From Olsenella sp. KH3B4 (GTDB lineage Bacteria > Actinomycetota > Coriobacteriia > Coriobacteriales > Atopobiaceae), in the NCBI GenBank assembly GCA_900111695.1, contig FOHD01000002.1:1-64000 (forward strand): a DNA stretch of 64,000 nucleotides, read 5' to 3'. The notes below the pieces were generated by a model. It was not told where the DNA came from. It saw only the letters and a list, made by a program, of their open reading frames with translations, and ran no database searches. Numbering within the stretch: the first letter of the stretch is position 1; each line of letters opens with the position of its first letter. The position numbers and the translations under genes are program-made. This document shows positions 34,374-43,791 of the stretch, in pieces.

Positions 34374-34592
34374 TACGTGCAGAAGTGAGGTTGTGTGGGC
34401 TCTGGGGGCACGAAACGGCACGGCCACGTGTTCAATAACGCCCCGGTGGCCATGACGTGGGAGGCATGTGCCCTCCTAACCCGAGTTCAACAGGCGTAAC
34501 GTTTTTATTGTATTGCAATATTCTAGAGGCCAACTTCGAAGTGGCCCCTCCGGCGGAGGGGCCACTTACACACAACCTCACTTCTGCACGTA
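34374..34592. repeat. 219-bp element with 24-bp perfect terminal inverted repeats
   Basis: Positions 34374-34397 (TACGTGCAGAAGTGAGG...) and 34569-34592 are exact inverse complements. Inside is a second perfect stem of 13 bp (AAGTGGCCCCTCC...), at about 34538-34566, and an AT-rich core TTTTTATTGTATTGCAATATT. No gene is present, so it fits a MITE. It lies in the 507-base gap between the GPH transporter and the GH2 gene. No target duplication is obvious. Confidence 0.85.
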
Positions 34593-34615
34593 ATTTGAGG
34601 TCCCGAGGTTGCGAG

Positions 34616-34657
34616 GACCCCTGCGCGGGGAGAAATCGCGACCAAAAAGCAGGGGTC
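34616..34657 (-). terminator. Possible terminator of the glycosidase operon
   Basis: GACCCCTGC (34616-34624) pairs with 34649-34657. On the minus strand the hairpin lies about 90 bases after the GH2 stop. The T run is in the loop rather than after the stem, so termination is uncertain. Confidence 0.35.
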
Positions 34658-34747
34658 GCCGGCTCGGCTTCGGCAGAGTCGCCACGCCATGCGCGTCATC
34701 TGCTCGAAAGCGGCCAGGCGGTCACAACAACAAGACGGGCTTGTCTC

Positions 34748-37282
34748 CTAAGCGACAGTCAGAGTCGCCGTCGCCGAGAGCGTGCCATCGGTGACGGAGA
34801 GACGCACGCACCGGGACCCTGCAGCCGGACGCACCACGGCCAGAGCCTCGCCGAAGTAGGTCTGGGTCTCGCCCGTGACGAAGCTCCCCTCGTTGAAGGG
34901 CGAAGCGCAGCCAAAGCCGAGGAGGTCCCCACCCTCGACCGAAGCCCTCAGCACACCCCTTGCGAGCGGCCGGGTCTCGCCGTTGGCACCGGTGTAGCGC
35001 ACGCGGACAAACGCAAGCCGGCCGGCCCCGACGACCGCGCCCTCGTGAGAAACGTCGGGCGCCTCGGCACCGACATGGGTCTCTACCACCGGCTCGCCCT
35101 CGCGCCAGACGTCGCGCCGCACGAACCCGCCCGGCACGCCGGCATACTCCACCTCGGCGCGAAGCTCCGTCGGGCCGTCCGCGCTTCTCAGCACGCAACG
35201 CCCCAGCTCACGACCATCTGCGCCGAGGGCAACGGCCTCAAGCGAACCAGGCTCGTAGCGGCACGACATCCGCGCCAGGCACGAGCCCCTAAGCAGCCTG
35301 CGGCCAACCTCACGGCCGTTGAGAAGCAACACCACCGCGTGCGCTCGCGCGTAGACCTCGACGTTGGCAACCCTCCCCTCGCAGCCGTCCCAGCTCCACG
35401 ATGCAATGGCGTTCGACATCTTCCAGGCGCTTGGCGTGTGCGGCTCGCCCGTATGGTTCACGGGACAAACGGCCAGGTAGGGACCTGCCTCCCCAGCAAG
35501 CGCGACGCGCGTGTAGAGCGCCTCCCCCAGGGGCTTGCCCGTAAGGTCCACGCGACCGGAGCCAGCCGTGAGCCAGCCAAACCCGCCCTCGCGAGGCGCG
35601 TAGTCGGCATACTCCCAGGCGCCCACGCCCGTCTCGCCCAAGTAGTCCATGCCTGCCCACACAAAGTCGCCGATGAGCCGAGGCTCCTTCTTGGCAAGGT
35701 CGCTGAACCGCTGCGCATCGGAGCAGAAGGTCTCGCTGCCCAAGATCAGGCGGTGCGGGTAGGCCCGCAGGTCGTGCTTGTAACGGTCGATGCCGTAGTT
35801 GTAGCCCGCAACGTCCATCTGCGCGAAGGCGTCGCGCGTGACGCGGTCGCACGCGGGCAACGCCGCACCCAGCTTCATGACGCCCGCACCAAGAAGCCCG
35901 GCCAGCCTGTTGTAGAACTCGCTTCCCACCGCGCGGTGCGGCGTTGCGCCCTGGCGAGCGGCCTGCTCGGCCTCGCGGCGGGCCTTCTCGTCTGAGTACT
36001 GCCCCAGCCCAAGCGAGCTCAGCAGGTTAAAGAAGATGTTGACACCGCAGGTAACGGGTCGCGTAGGATCAAGGGAATGCAGATGCTCGACCATCTGGCG
36101 GGTGAGAAGGACGCCTCGCTCCTGGGCAGTCTCGGCAACCTCATTGCCAATCGAGTAGATCACGACGCTGGGATGGTTGCGGTCCTTCTCGACCATGTCG
36201 GCAAGGTCGCGGCGCCACCACGCATCGAAGTACTCAACGTAGTCGTGGAGCGTCTTGTGGATGTACCAATGGTCCACGTACTCGTCCATGACCAGCACGC
36301 CCAGGTGGTCGCATGCGTTAAGCAGCGCCTTCGAGCACGGGTTGTGGGCAGAGCGCACGGCGTTGTAGCCCTGCTCGCGCATGAGCAGGACCTTGCGCCA
36401 CTCCGCATCGGCAAAGGCGCGGGCACCCAGCACGCCGTTGTCGTGGTGGATGCAGGCGCCCCGCAGCACGATGCGGTCTCCGTTGAGAAGAAGCCCGTCA
36501 TCGCCCCACGCAAGGGTGCGGATGCCAAAGAGCGTCTCGCCGCGATCGGCGATATTGCCCCCTGCCGCAAGGTCAACGCGGCAACGATAGAGGTCCGGAT
36601 GGTCCGGCGACCAGGTGCGGGGCTGCGGCACCTCGAGCGTCATCGCCCCGGTTCCGTCTTCGCCCAGCTCGACGCTACCGGCTGCCACCGGCATCTGGGA
36701 GCCCTCGGGGAGGAGCTCGACCGTTGCCAGCCCATGTCCGCTCGCCTCGAGGGAGACCTCGACGCGGGCGCTGCCGCCGTCCAGCGAGAGTGTCCGCACG
36801 GCGATGCCGTTTGGCCGCAGGTGAACCGGCTCGCCCACCCACAGCGTGACGGGACGGTAGATGCCGGCGCCAGAGTACCAGCGACTGTTGGGCTGGTCGG
36901 AGTTCCTGGCAACAACGCGCAGCTCGCAGGGCCTACCGGGCTCCACAAGCCCAGCAAGGTCCACGTAGAGGTTCGTGTAGCCGTACGGCCGCTCCGCAAC
37001 AAGCGTGCCGTCGACCCATACCTGGGCCAGGTGGTAGACGCCCTCGAACTCGAGGAGGAGAAACTTACCGCCAAGCTCCTCTGGCGGGGTCCAGGTCTTG
37101 ACGTACTCGTAGTCGCGACCCTCGAACCACCCGCTGTTCCGGCCCGAGACCGCCTGCGGGCTGCGCGTCTCGCCAATCATCGCGTCGTGGGGAAGCGTGA
37201 CCTCTTCGAATGGCGCGTCCTGCTCGCCTTTGGCGGCAATCCGCCTGAACCGCCATCCGTCGTTGAACGATTGGCCCCTCAT
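34748..37282 (-). CDS. Glycoside hydrolase family 2 enzyme
   Basis: An 844-residue GH2 enzyme (beta-galactosidase/glucuronidase/mannosidase superfamily). N-terminal sugar-binding jelly roll (GWFEGRDYEYVKTW and NSRWYSGAGIYRPVTLWVG), Ig-like sandwich, TIM barrel with the acid/base pair N380-E381 in IYSIGNEV and the nucleophile Glu517 in LILGSETF, then C-terminal beta domains. No signal peptide is seen, so it should act in the cytoplasm. The ATG at 37282 overlaps the GH78 stop (ATGA) with GGAGGAG upstream. It is the last gene of the GH3-membrane-GH78-GH2 operon. Context suggests release of a hexose from rhamnose-containing glycosides. Confidence 0.92.
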   Translation of the reverse strand: MRGQSFNDGWRFRRIAAKGEQDAPFEEVTLPHDAMIGETRSPQAVSGRNSGWFEGRDYEYVKTWTPPEELGGKFLLLEFEGVYHLAQVWVDGTLVAERPYGYTNLYVDLAGLVEPGRPCELRVVARNSDQPNSRWYSGAGIYRPVTLWVGEPVHLRPNGIAVRTLSLDGGSARVEVSLEASGHGLATVELLPEGSQMPVAAGSVELGEDGTGAMTLEVPQPRTWSPDHPDLYRCRVDLAAGGNIADRGETLFGIRTLAWGDDGLLLNGDRIVLRGACIHHDNGVLGARAFADAEWRKVLLMREQGYNAVRSAHNPCSKALLNACDHLGVLVMDEYVDHWYIHKTLHDYVEYFDAWWRRDLADMVEKDRNHPSVVIYSIGNEVAETAQERGVLLTRQMVEHLHSLDPTRPVTCGVNIFFNLLSSLGLGQYSDEKARREAEQAARQGATPHRAVGSEFYNRLAGLLGAGVMKLGAALPACDRVTRDAFAQMDVAGYNYGIDRYKHDLRAYPHRLILGSETFCSDAQRFSDLAKKEPRLIGDFVWAGMDYLGETGVGAWEYADYAPREGGFGWLTAGSGRVDLTGKPLGEALYTRVALAGEAGPYLAVCPVNHTGEPHTPSAWKMSNAIASWSWDGCEGRVANVEVYARAHAVVLLLNGREVGRRLLRGSCLARMSCRYEPGSLEAVALGADGRELGRCVLRSADGPTELRAEVEYAGVPGGFVRRDVWREGEPVVETHVGAEAPDVSHEGAVVGAGRLAFVRVRYTGANGETRPLARGVLRASVEGGDLLGFGCASPFNEGSFVTGETQTYFGEALAVVRPAAGSRCVRLSVTDGTLSATATLTVA

Positions 37283-39861
37283 CGCGCTCCTCCCGCAGTG
37301 TCCTGCACGCAAACCGGCAGGGCACACGTAAACGTGTACGTGCCACACCCTACCTCGTGCGTAGCGCCATCGGGCAGCACGACCTCGCACGTCGTTCCCA
37401 GGGGGACCTCGACTTCAAGCGAGAACGCCGTGCCATCAAGCTTCCAACTACTGGCAAGTCTGCCGTAGGGAGTCTCCACCGCGCCGCGCGCGGAGCGAAG
37501 GCCTCCCCCAACCAGCGGCTGCACGCGTGACCTGCGGTACCCCGGCTCGAGCGTCTCCAGGCCGGCCACGCGACGGTAGAGGAAGTCTCCCACGACACCG
37601 CTCGCGTAGTGATTGTACGAGATCATGATGTCCGTGCCGTCGTCGCCTATGGGGCAGTTGCCGTTCTCGTCAAGGCCATCCCAGCGCTCCCAGATCGTCG
37701 TTGCGCCATGCACCACCTCGTAGAGCCACGAGGGGCAGTCCGTGCACTCGAGCATCCGGAACGCCACGTCCTTCTCGCCATTGTCTGCCAGGGCAAAGAG
37801 GATGTACGGGGTGCCGGGAAAGCCCGTCCCAATGCGGTAGCCACCCTGCGCGACAAGCTCGGCGAGACGAGCCACGGCCGCGCGCAGCTCGTCACCCTTG
37901 AGCATGCCAAACTGGATGGGCAGCACGTAGGCGGTCTGGAACTCCTGCTTGAGCCTGCCGTGGCCGTCGGTGAAGACGTTGCGGTACGCCCTGGCCACGC
38001 GCTCGCTCAGGCGGCCGTACTTCTCAGCGGCGTCCTTCTCGCCAAGCACCTCCGCAATGCGGGCCACGAGCCCGCTCGTGTGCTGGAGGCTCGCCGTTGC
38101 CGTCCACTTGCTGCGCGCCTGCCACTGGCCCATCTTTGGCACGTCGGGCGCAACCCAGTCTCCAAAGTGGAGCACCGCGGGCGTGTGCCAGATGTAGCGG
38201 TGGTCACCCACGCCAAAGGCTGCCCAGAAGCGGCAGGCGTCGACGTAGCGCTTCATCATGTCGAAGTTCTCACGCAGGACCTCGATGTCGCCCTCGGCCT
38301 GGTAGAGCGCCCACGGCACCAGGACGCACGCGTCTCCCCAGAAGTCCACCGCCATGGGCGGGATGGTTGTGGGAAAGCCAAAGCCTTGGGCGGGCACGGT
38401 CACGGGAATGCCGCCCGTGCGATACTGCTCCGCCCGCACGTCGCGGAGCCACTTGCGTAGGAAGCGGCCCATGTCAAAGTTGTAGCACGCCGTGGGGGCA
38501 AAGACTGCAATGTCGCCGGTCCACCCCATGCGCTCGTCTCGCTGTGGGCAGTCGGTGGGAATGTCCATGAGGTTCGACTTCGAGCTCCACACGATGTTCT
38601 GCTGCAGGCGGTTGAGGCGCTCGTCCGAGCAGCTAAACTCGCCGGTAAAACGCAGGTCTGAGTAGAGTGCCAACGCACGAACCTCTACGCTGTCCTCGTT
38701 GACGCCCCGCACGGCAACGTAGCGGAACCCCATGTACGTGAGGCGCGGCGAGAACTCCTGCCTCCCCTCCCGACACACGTACGTGAGCGTGGCCTTGGCC
38801 GTGCGCAGGAAGTCGGTGTTGAGCGTGCCGTCGGGCTTCAGGATCTCGGCGTGGCGCACCGTAACGGTCTGGCCGTGATGTCCGTCGATCACCAGGTCCA
38901 CGACGCCGGCGAAGTTCTGCCCAAAGTCATAGATCAACTCGTCGCCCACCTTTGTGCAGCTCACGGGATGCATGACCTCGTGTGCGCGCACGGGCGCGCC
39001 GTCCTCGGCGAGAAGGGCCGGGCTCACGCGCAGGGTCTCGCGCGTGGCAGGGCGCCAGGTGGCGTTGTCCAGGGCCACGCGCGCATCGTACGTCTCGCCG
39101 TCGTAGAAGCAGGCCATGCGGCACGGGCCGCCCTCGGTGACCTGCCAGTCCTCGCCTGTGCCCAGGACCTGCGTGGTGCCGTCCTCAAACTCCACGCGAA
39201 CCTCGAGGAGAAGCGCCTGCCTGTCTGCGGTGACGTGATTCTTGCGCGTGTACGAGAACGGGCCCACGGCCCACCCGCCAGCAACGGTCACCACCAGGTC
39301 GTTTGTCGCGCCCAGCTGCTCAGTCACGTCATAGGCCTGGTACTGCAGCGTAGAGCCGTACGAGGTGAAGCCGGGCGCAAAGTAGCGATCCCCCACGCGC
39401 CGGCCGTTGAGCTCAACGTCGTAGATGCCCATCGCCGTGGCGTAGAGACGAGCACGGCGCACCGTGCCGCCAAGCGGGAAGCTGTGTCTGAAGACCATGG
39501 GCACAGGCGCCACGCCCTTCTCGTCAAAGTGGTAGGAGGCGTCGCTGATCCACTGCGCGTCCCAAGTTCCGCCGAGAAGCCCCGTCTCAAACTCGAGCGT
39601 GCCCTCGCAGGACTCGCCCGCGTCATCGGTTGCACAAACGCGCGCCTGGTAGGACGTGCAGGGCATAAGTGGCGCGCCATCGTAGCGCACCACTGCCTGA
39701 CCTGTGCCCCGCCAGGTCCAGCCGTTCACCTCAAGCGTGACCTCCCGCAGGCTCGCACCGTTGCGATCGCTCTCGAAGGCGAAGGAGAACCTTGGGCGGC
39801 TCTCGTCGGTCACGCAACCGCTCTCAAGGCCCTCACAGGCAAAACGTCGTAGCCTCAGCAT
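37279..39861 (-). CDS. Alpha-L-rhamnosidase (GH78)
   Basis: An 860-residue GH78 enzyme. Beta domains (about 1-400) are followed by an (alpha/alpha)6 barrel. Catalytic signatures: DCPQRDERMGWTGD carrying the general acid, and LYEVVHGATTIWERWDG carrying the general base region. It removes terminal alpha-L-rhamnose from glycosides such as flavonoid rutinosides or polysaccharides. The ATG at 39861 (MLRLRRFAC) is the family N-terminus; an upstream ATG adds a poor 31-residue arm. No signal peptide, so probably cytoplasmic, acting after uptake. Released rhamnose feeds RhaA, RhaB and RhaD encoded 5-10 kb away. Confidence 0.93.
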   Translation of the reverse strand: MLRLRRFACEGLESGCVTDESRPRFSFAFESDRNGASLREVTLEVNGWTWRGTGQAVVRYDGAPLMPCTSYQARVCATDDAGESCEGTLEFETGLLGGTWDAQWISDASYHFDEKGVAPVPMVFRHSFPLGGTVRRARLYATAMGIYDVELNGRRVGDRYFAPGFTSYGSTLQYQAYDVTEQLGATNDLVVTVAGGWAVGPFSYTRKNHVTADRQALLLEVRVEFEDGTTQVLGTGEDWQVTEGGPCRMACFYDGETYDARVALDNATWRPATRETLRVSPALLAEDGAPVRAHEVMHPVSCTKVGDELIYDFGQNFAGVVDLVIDGHHGQTVTVRHAEILKPDGTLNTDFLRTAKATLTYVCREGRQEFSPRLTYMGFRYVAVRGVNEDSVEVRALALYSDLRFTGEFSCSDERLNRLQQNIVWSSKSNLMDIPTDCPQRDERMGWTGDIAVFAPTACYNFDMGRFLRKWLRDVRAEQYRTGGIPVTVPAQGFGFPTTIPPMAVDFWGDACVLVPWALYQAEGDIEVLRENFDMMKRYVDACRFWAAFGVGDHRYIWHTPAVLHFGDWVAPDVPKMGQWQARSKWTATASLQHTSGLVARIAEVLGEKDAAEKYGRLSERVARAYRNVFTDGHGRLKQEFQTAYVLPIQFGMLKGDELRAAVARLAELVAQGGYRIGTGFPGTPYILFALADNGEKDVAFRMLECTDCPSWLYEVVHGATTIWERWDGLDENGNCPIGDDGTDIMISYNHYASGVVGDFLYRRVAGLETLEPGYRRSRVQPLVGGGLRSARGAVETPYGRLASSWKLDGTAFSLEVEVPLGTTCEVVLPDGATHEVGCGTYTFTCALPVCVQDTAGGAR

Positions 39862-39959
39862 GCCATCCCCCACTTCACAGAATGGGCGGGCACGGGACGC
39901 ATCCCCTGCCCGCCCAGTACGGTCAATTCTCGCCGACGAACGACCGTCGGCCAAGGGCC

Positions 39960-40412
39960 CTACTTTGCGCTCTTGCCGCGGCCGATGAAGGCGGCGACCA
40001 CGGAGAGGAGCCAGGCCAGCAGCGACACGACGATAACCGCAACGGCCTGGGTTGCTGCCTCGTGCGCCTCCACGTTGCCAAGCTCGAGGTTCGAGCCAAG
40101 GACCTGAGCCAGAGACTCCACGCGCGCGGAGATGAACATCACGCCGGCAACCGCAAGGCAGCAGGGGACAACAACCCGCAGCACGTCAGAGAGGACGGCC
40201 GTCGCGGGGCTCCCCTTTCCGCGGCCGACGGCAAGGACAACCACCTCCGCGACAATCGCCACAACAAGCAGCGCCGCGATGACCGGGTTGAGATCGACGT
40301 AGTACGCGCGGGTCGCGTTCATCACGTAGAGCACGAACGTCACAATGCTCAGCAGGCAGACGATGACATTGAAGACGCCAGCCGCCCCCATGGATTTCTT
40401 GTCAGCTCCCAT
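39960..40412 (-). CDS. Small four-helix membrane protein of unknown function
   Basis: A 150-residue protein with about four transmembrane helices (at 12-30, 44-61, 77-95, 118-143) and charged ends. Its start codon shares a base with the stop codon of the GH3 gene (TAATG), and GH78 follows after 98 bases, so it is an operon member. I do not recognise the family; similar genes are often found beside permuted GH3 enzymes with C-terminal membrane anchors, where they may form a membrane partner (inference). Confidence 0.65.
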   Translation of the reverse strand: MGADKKSMGAAGVFNVIVCLLSIVTFVLYVMNATRAYYVDLNPVIAALLVVAIVAEVVVLAVGRGKGSPATAVLSDVLRVVVPCCLAVAGVMFISARVESLAQVLGSNLELGNVEAHEAATQAVAVIVVSLLAWLLSVVAAFIGRGKSAK

Positions 40413-43400
40413 TAGTTCTCCTCCTTGGCTTCCGTGGCGTCATGCGCACCCTTGACGGCATCGCGGACGTAGAGCGCACCAAACACTGCAGCGAGTCCGT
40501 AGCCAGCCACCGTGGCACCGTTGAGCGCCATCTCCCACCAGGGCGTGACCTTTACGGTCTTGATGTTCTGGGCAGCACTCTGGGCGAATGCGTAGAGCTG
40601 GTACTTCATGTTCTGGCGCGCGTACTCGACGAGCGTCGCATCGCTGGCGATAAGGTCGTGGGTCATGTACGGCCAGCTCTCCTGGACGTCGGCGAGTGTC
40701 TCGTCAGTCGAGAAGTCGGCCATCATCGTTACGCCACCATAGATGCAGGTCTCGGGACGGAAGTAGCCAGGGTTGTTCACCATGTCGGTCGACATGAGGC
40801 CCTTGAATCCCCACTCGCCACGCAGGATGTTGCGGAGAAGCCCCCAGGAGCCGTTGACGGGGGTCGCGCCGATCCTGCCAAAGGCGGTCATCGCGCCAAG
40901 GGCGCCCGCATCCTCGAAGGAGGCGCGGAAAGCGCGAAGCTCGCCCTCGCGGGCCTTCTGCTCCGTCATGTACGGGGCGACGCCAGCACGCTTGGTCTCC
41001 TGGTCGTTGAAGGCAAAGTGCTTGGGGCCGATGATGATGCCATACTCGAGCGCGCCCTCGACCGTGCGTGCGGACATGAGGCTCGAGAGCACCGGGTCCT
41101 CGGAGTAGTACTCGAAGTTACGACCGTTGTAGGGGCAGCGGTGCAGGTTCGCGGCTGTGCCCCACAGGAGGTAGTTGCCGCTCCAAAGGCCGTCGTTGCC
41201 GAGAAGCTCGCCCCAGCTCTTGGCGATGTCCTCGCTGAAGGTGCTCGCGATGGTCGTCTCGTTTGCCATGGTGTTGAGGACGTAGGCAGCGTTGGCGTCG
41301 TCGGTGTGCAGGCCGCGGCCAGAGAGCGTGGTGCCAAAGCCGTTGGGGCCGTCGTTCTGGTAGACCACGGGGTTCTCGATCTCGGGGATAACGTCGGACT
41401 GGCTGCCACCCTTGATGATCTTCGCAAAGAGGGTGTCCACGGGGATCTCGTCGACGAGCTTGTCCCACTGGGCGTCGTCGATGTTGTCATCGCCCGCGAG
41501 ACTTGAGAGGGTGAGGCCGGCAGGGGCACCGTCAACGTCTGCGACCTCGCCGTTCTGCGTGATCTGGTACTCCTCGCAGCAGAGGTTCTTGACCCACTCC
41601 TCCTGCTTGTCACCACCAATGGTGAGGTCATCGTAGGTGCGGGGGAAGGTGCCGTTCCAGTCGCTCCTCGAGAGCTGCGTGGCGTAGCCGGGCAGGTAGT
41701 AGTTCACATCGGCGCTCGCGAGCTGGTTTGCGATCTCGGTGCCGTTCTTGGACTTGGCAAGCGTCGACTCGTCAACGGAGCCCTCGGAGCCAAGGGGCTT
41801 GATGCTCGCCTGGGAGGTGTCGCCCGTGGTGCCCTTGCCCTGCGCTGCCAGCACGTTGTTCACGGCAGCGTGGGCGTTCTCGCCCAGGACAAAGCAGTAG
41901 TCGCCTCCGTCGAGGATCCAGCCACCGTTGCCGCCCTTGGCGCTGGAGTCCCAGCTCGCCATGTCGTAGAGGTCGGCGGTGATGGTGAGCTGCTGGTCAT
42001 CGCCCGGCTTGAGCTCGTCGGTCTTGGCAACGCCAATGAGCTGGATGGCGGACTTCTCGACACCAGCCTTCTTGTCGTAGTCCGTGTAGGGCGCCGAGAC
42101 GTAGAGCTGGACGGCGTGCTTGCCGGCAACAGAACCGGTGTTGGTTACGGTGACCTTGGCAGTGACGGTCTTCTCGTCCGCGTTCACCTGGACGTCGTCG
42201 AGCGTCTGCTGGAAGGTGGTGTAGGAGAGGCCATAGCCAAACGGATACACAACCTCGTTGTCGTAGTTCCACGAGGAGGCGCCGTTGGACGCGCCGGCCG
42301 CGCCCGTTGCGTTGCCCGCCCCAATGACGGAATCGTAGTAGCGGGTCTCGTAGTACTTGTAGCCCGTGTAAATGCCCTCGGCCTCCACCACATAGTAGGC
42401 CGACGCGGTGCTGTTCTCTCCGCCGAGGAAGCCGCCGGCGATGTCGGTACCCATGGCGCCCATGCGGGAGTCGGGCCAGGTGACCATCGACGTGTCGGCG
42501 ATCTTGATGGAGCCGAAGTTCTGCGACGCCGGGGCCATGGCGGTGTCCGTGGCATAGGTGTCCGCCAGGCAGCCGGAGGGGCTCACGGTACCGTTGAGGA
42601 TGTCCGCGATTCCCAGGGTGCCGTAGGCTCCGGGGAAGCCGATGTTCATGATCGCCGAGATCTTGGGGTCATCCTTGAGGTCGCCCAGCTCCATGGTCGA
42701 GCCACTGTTCACCATCACAATGACCTTGTCGAAGTTCTCCTCGGCAAGCTGGATGAGCGCGAGCTCGTTGGTGCAGATGCCCAGCGGGTTCTTTGTGCCG
42801 TAGGTCTCGACATCGATGCCAGTGGCGCCGGGATAGTAGTCGCTGCCCTCCGAGCCGGGGCGGGAGAGCACCACGATTGCCGCGTCGCTGTACTCGGCAA
42901 AGCTGCTGGCAAAGTCCTCACTCGCGCCGCCCTCGCTCACATAGGTGTCAAAGGAGGGCTCGTTGGGCACGTACGGCGTGGCAAAGCCTGCGGGGCGGTA
43001 CTTGTAGGCAACCGACTGCATCCACGGCGTGGGGTTTGCCGCCGCGGTGTCCTCGACGGCGCCCAGGGTTTCGTAGATGTCGGTCATCGTGGGGTTGATC
43101 TCGAAGCCACCCTGCTCAAGGGCAGAAACAAGGTCGACGGCGGCATCCGTGGTGATCGTCGAGCCCATCTTGCCGCCCAGGAAGGGATACATCGAGCCCA
43201 TGCCCAGGAGCGTGAGCTTGGAGCCCTTGGCAAGCGGCAGCGCCTGACCCTCGTTCTTCATGAGGACGGTGCCCTCCTGACCAACGCGGCGGCCCAGCTC
43301 CTCGTGGGCCTTCACCAGGTCATCCGTCGAGGCGAGGCTAGGCGCGAACTTGTCGTCCGCGGTCTGCTCGGTGCTTGTCGTGCCCAGCGCAGAGTCGATG

Positions 43401-43510
43401 GTTCCTCTCCAGGAATCAGCTACGCCGTGCATGCCCGTCAGGCCGAGGCCGGCAGACAGTGCGAGGGCCACAGCACCGCGGCGCGTGACCTGCTTCTGTT
43501 CTATCCCCAT
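40412..43510 (-). CDS. Glycoside hydrolase family 3, permuted, Tat-type signal and C-terminal membrane anchor
   Basis: A 1,032-residue GH3 enzyme in permuted order: the (alpha/beta)6 sandwich comes first (GTVLMKNEGQALPLAKGSKL), then a fibronectin-like domain (VVYPFGYGLSYTTF), then the TIM barrel with nucleophile Asp909 in GLMSTDMVN. The N-terminus MGIEQKQVTRRGAVALALSA has a twin-arginine signal look. A C-terminal helix (MALNGATVAGYGLAAVFGAL) followed by a charged tail could hold it on the outside of the membrane. The start at 43510 has GGAGGGAG; an upstream frame adds 39 residues and is rejected. It likely splits beta-glucosides or related sugars before uptake. First gene of the operon. Confidence 0.88.
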   Translation of the reverse strand: MGIEQKQVTRRGAVALALSAGLGLTGMHGVADSWRGTIDSALGTTSTEQTADDKFAPSLASTDDLVKAHEELGRRVGQEGTVLMKNEGQALPLAKGSKLTLLGMGSMYPFLGGKMGSTITTDAAVDLVSALEQGGFEINPTMTDIYETLGAVEDTAAANPTPWMQSVAYKYRPAGFATPYVPNEPSFDTYVSEGGASEDFASSFAEYSDAAIVVLSRPGSEGSDYYPGATGIDVETYGTKNPLGICTNELALIQLAEENFDKVIVMVNSGSTMELGDLKDDPKISAIMNIGFPGAYGTLGIADILNGTVSPSGCLADTYATDTAMAPASQNFGSIKIADTSMVTWPDSRMGAMGTDIAGGFLGGENSTASAYYVVEAEGIYTGYKYYETRYYDSVIGAGNATGAAGASNGASSWNYDNEVVYPFGYGLSYTTFQQTLDDVQVNADEKTVTAKVTVTNTGSVAGKHAVQLYVSAPYTDYDKKAGVEKSAIQLIGVAKTDELKPGDDQQLTITADLYDMASWDSSAKGGNGGWILDGGDYCFVLGENAHAAVNNVLAAQGKGTTGDTSQASIKPLGSEGSVDESTLAKSKNGTEIANQLASADVNYYLPGYATQLSRSDWNGTFPRTYDDLTIGGDKQEEWVKNLCCEEYQITQNGEVADVDGAPAGLTLSSLAGDDNIDDAQWDKLVDEIPVDTLFAKIIKGGSQSDVIPEIENPVVYQNDGPNGFGTTLSGRGLHTDDANAAYVLNTMANETTIASTFSEDIAKSWGELLGNDGLWSGNYLLWGTAANLHRCPYNGRNFEYYSEDPVLSSLMSARTVEGALEYGIIIGPKHFAFNDQETKRAGVAPYMTEQKAREGELRAFRASFEDAGALGAMTAFGRIGATPVNGSWGLLRNILRGEWGFKGLMSTDMVNNPGYFRPETCIYGGVTMMADFSTDETLADVQESWPYMTHDLIASDATLVEYARQNMKYQLYAFAQSAAQNIKTVKVTPWWEMALNGATVAGYGLAAVFGALYVRDAVKGAHDATEAKEEN

Positions 43511-43642
43511 CCGATTGCTCCCTCCAACTGCGTGATTGCTGGCCGTGTGGCAACGGTCGCCCCCGCGACTAGACGCGCGGCCAGCTCTTCCGGCATCTGT
43601 GCCGTTTTTCGTAAAAAAGAATGCCATGTTTATCTATTTTTG

Positions 43643-43654
43643 TGAAAACGATTT
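43643..43654 (-). promoter_or_regulatory. Shared 12-bp operator-like motif upstream of the GH3 operon
   Basis: On the minus strand the sequence reads AAATCGTTTTCA, identical to 32624-32635 in front of the GPH transporter, and both sites lie about 100-135 bases before the start codon in the same orientation. The site has A/T arms around CG, as in operators for LacI-type regulators. Two exact 12-mers of AT-rich sequence in a GC-rich genome, both before sugar genes, are unlikely by chance but not proven functional. Confidence 0.5.
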
Positions 43655-43727
43655 TCCGTCAATGGTATGTGCGTGCCCGCGAGCGCGTTGCGAAGCCTAT
43701 CTCCGTGATGCGATGATACAAGATGCA

Positions 43728-43754
43728 GGCGGCGCCCCCTGGGGAAGCGCCGCC
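43728..43754 (-). terminator. Hairpin downstream of the RpiR regulator gene
   Basis: GGCGGCGC (43728-43735) pairs with GCGCCGCC (43747-43754), located 38 bases past the stop codon of the minus-strand RpiR gene. The following T-rich stretch is weak. Confidence 0.5.
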
Positions 43755-43791
43755 CGCAGGCGTACCAGGAGCTTGCGCTTTGGACTTCTCG

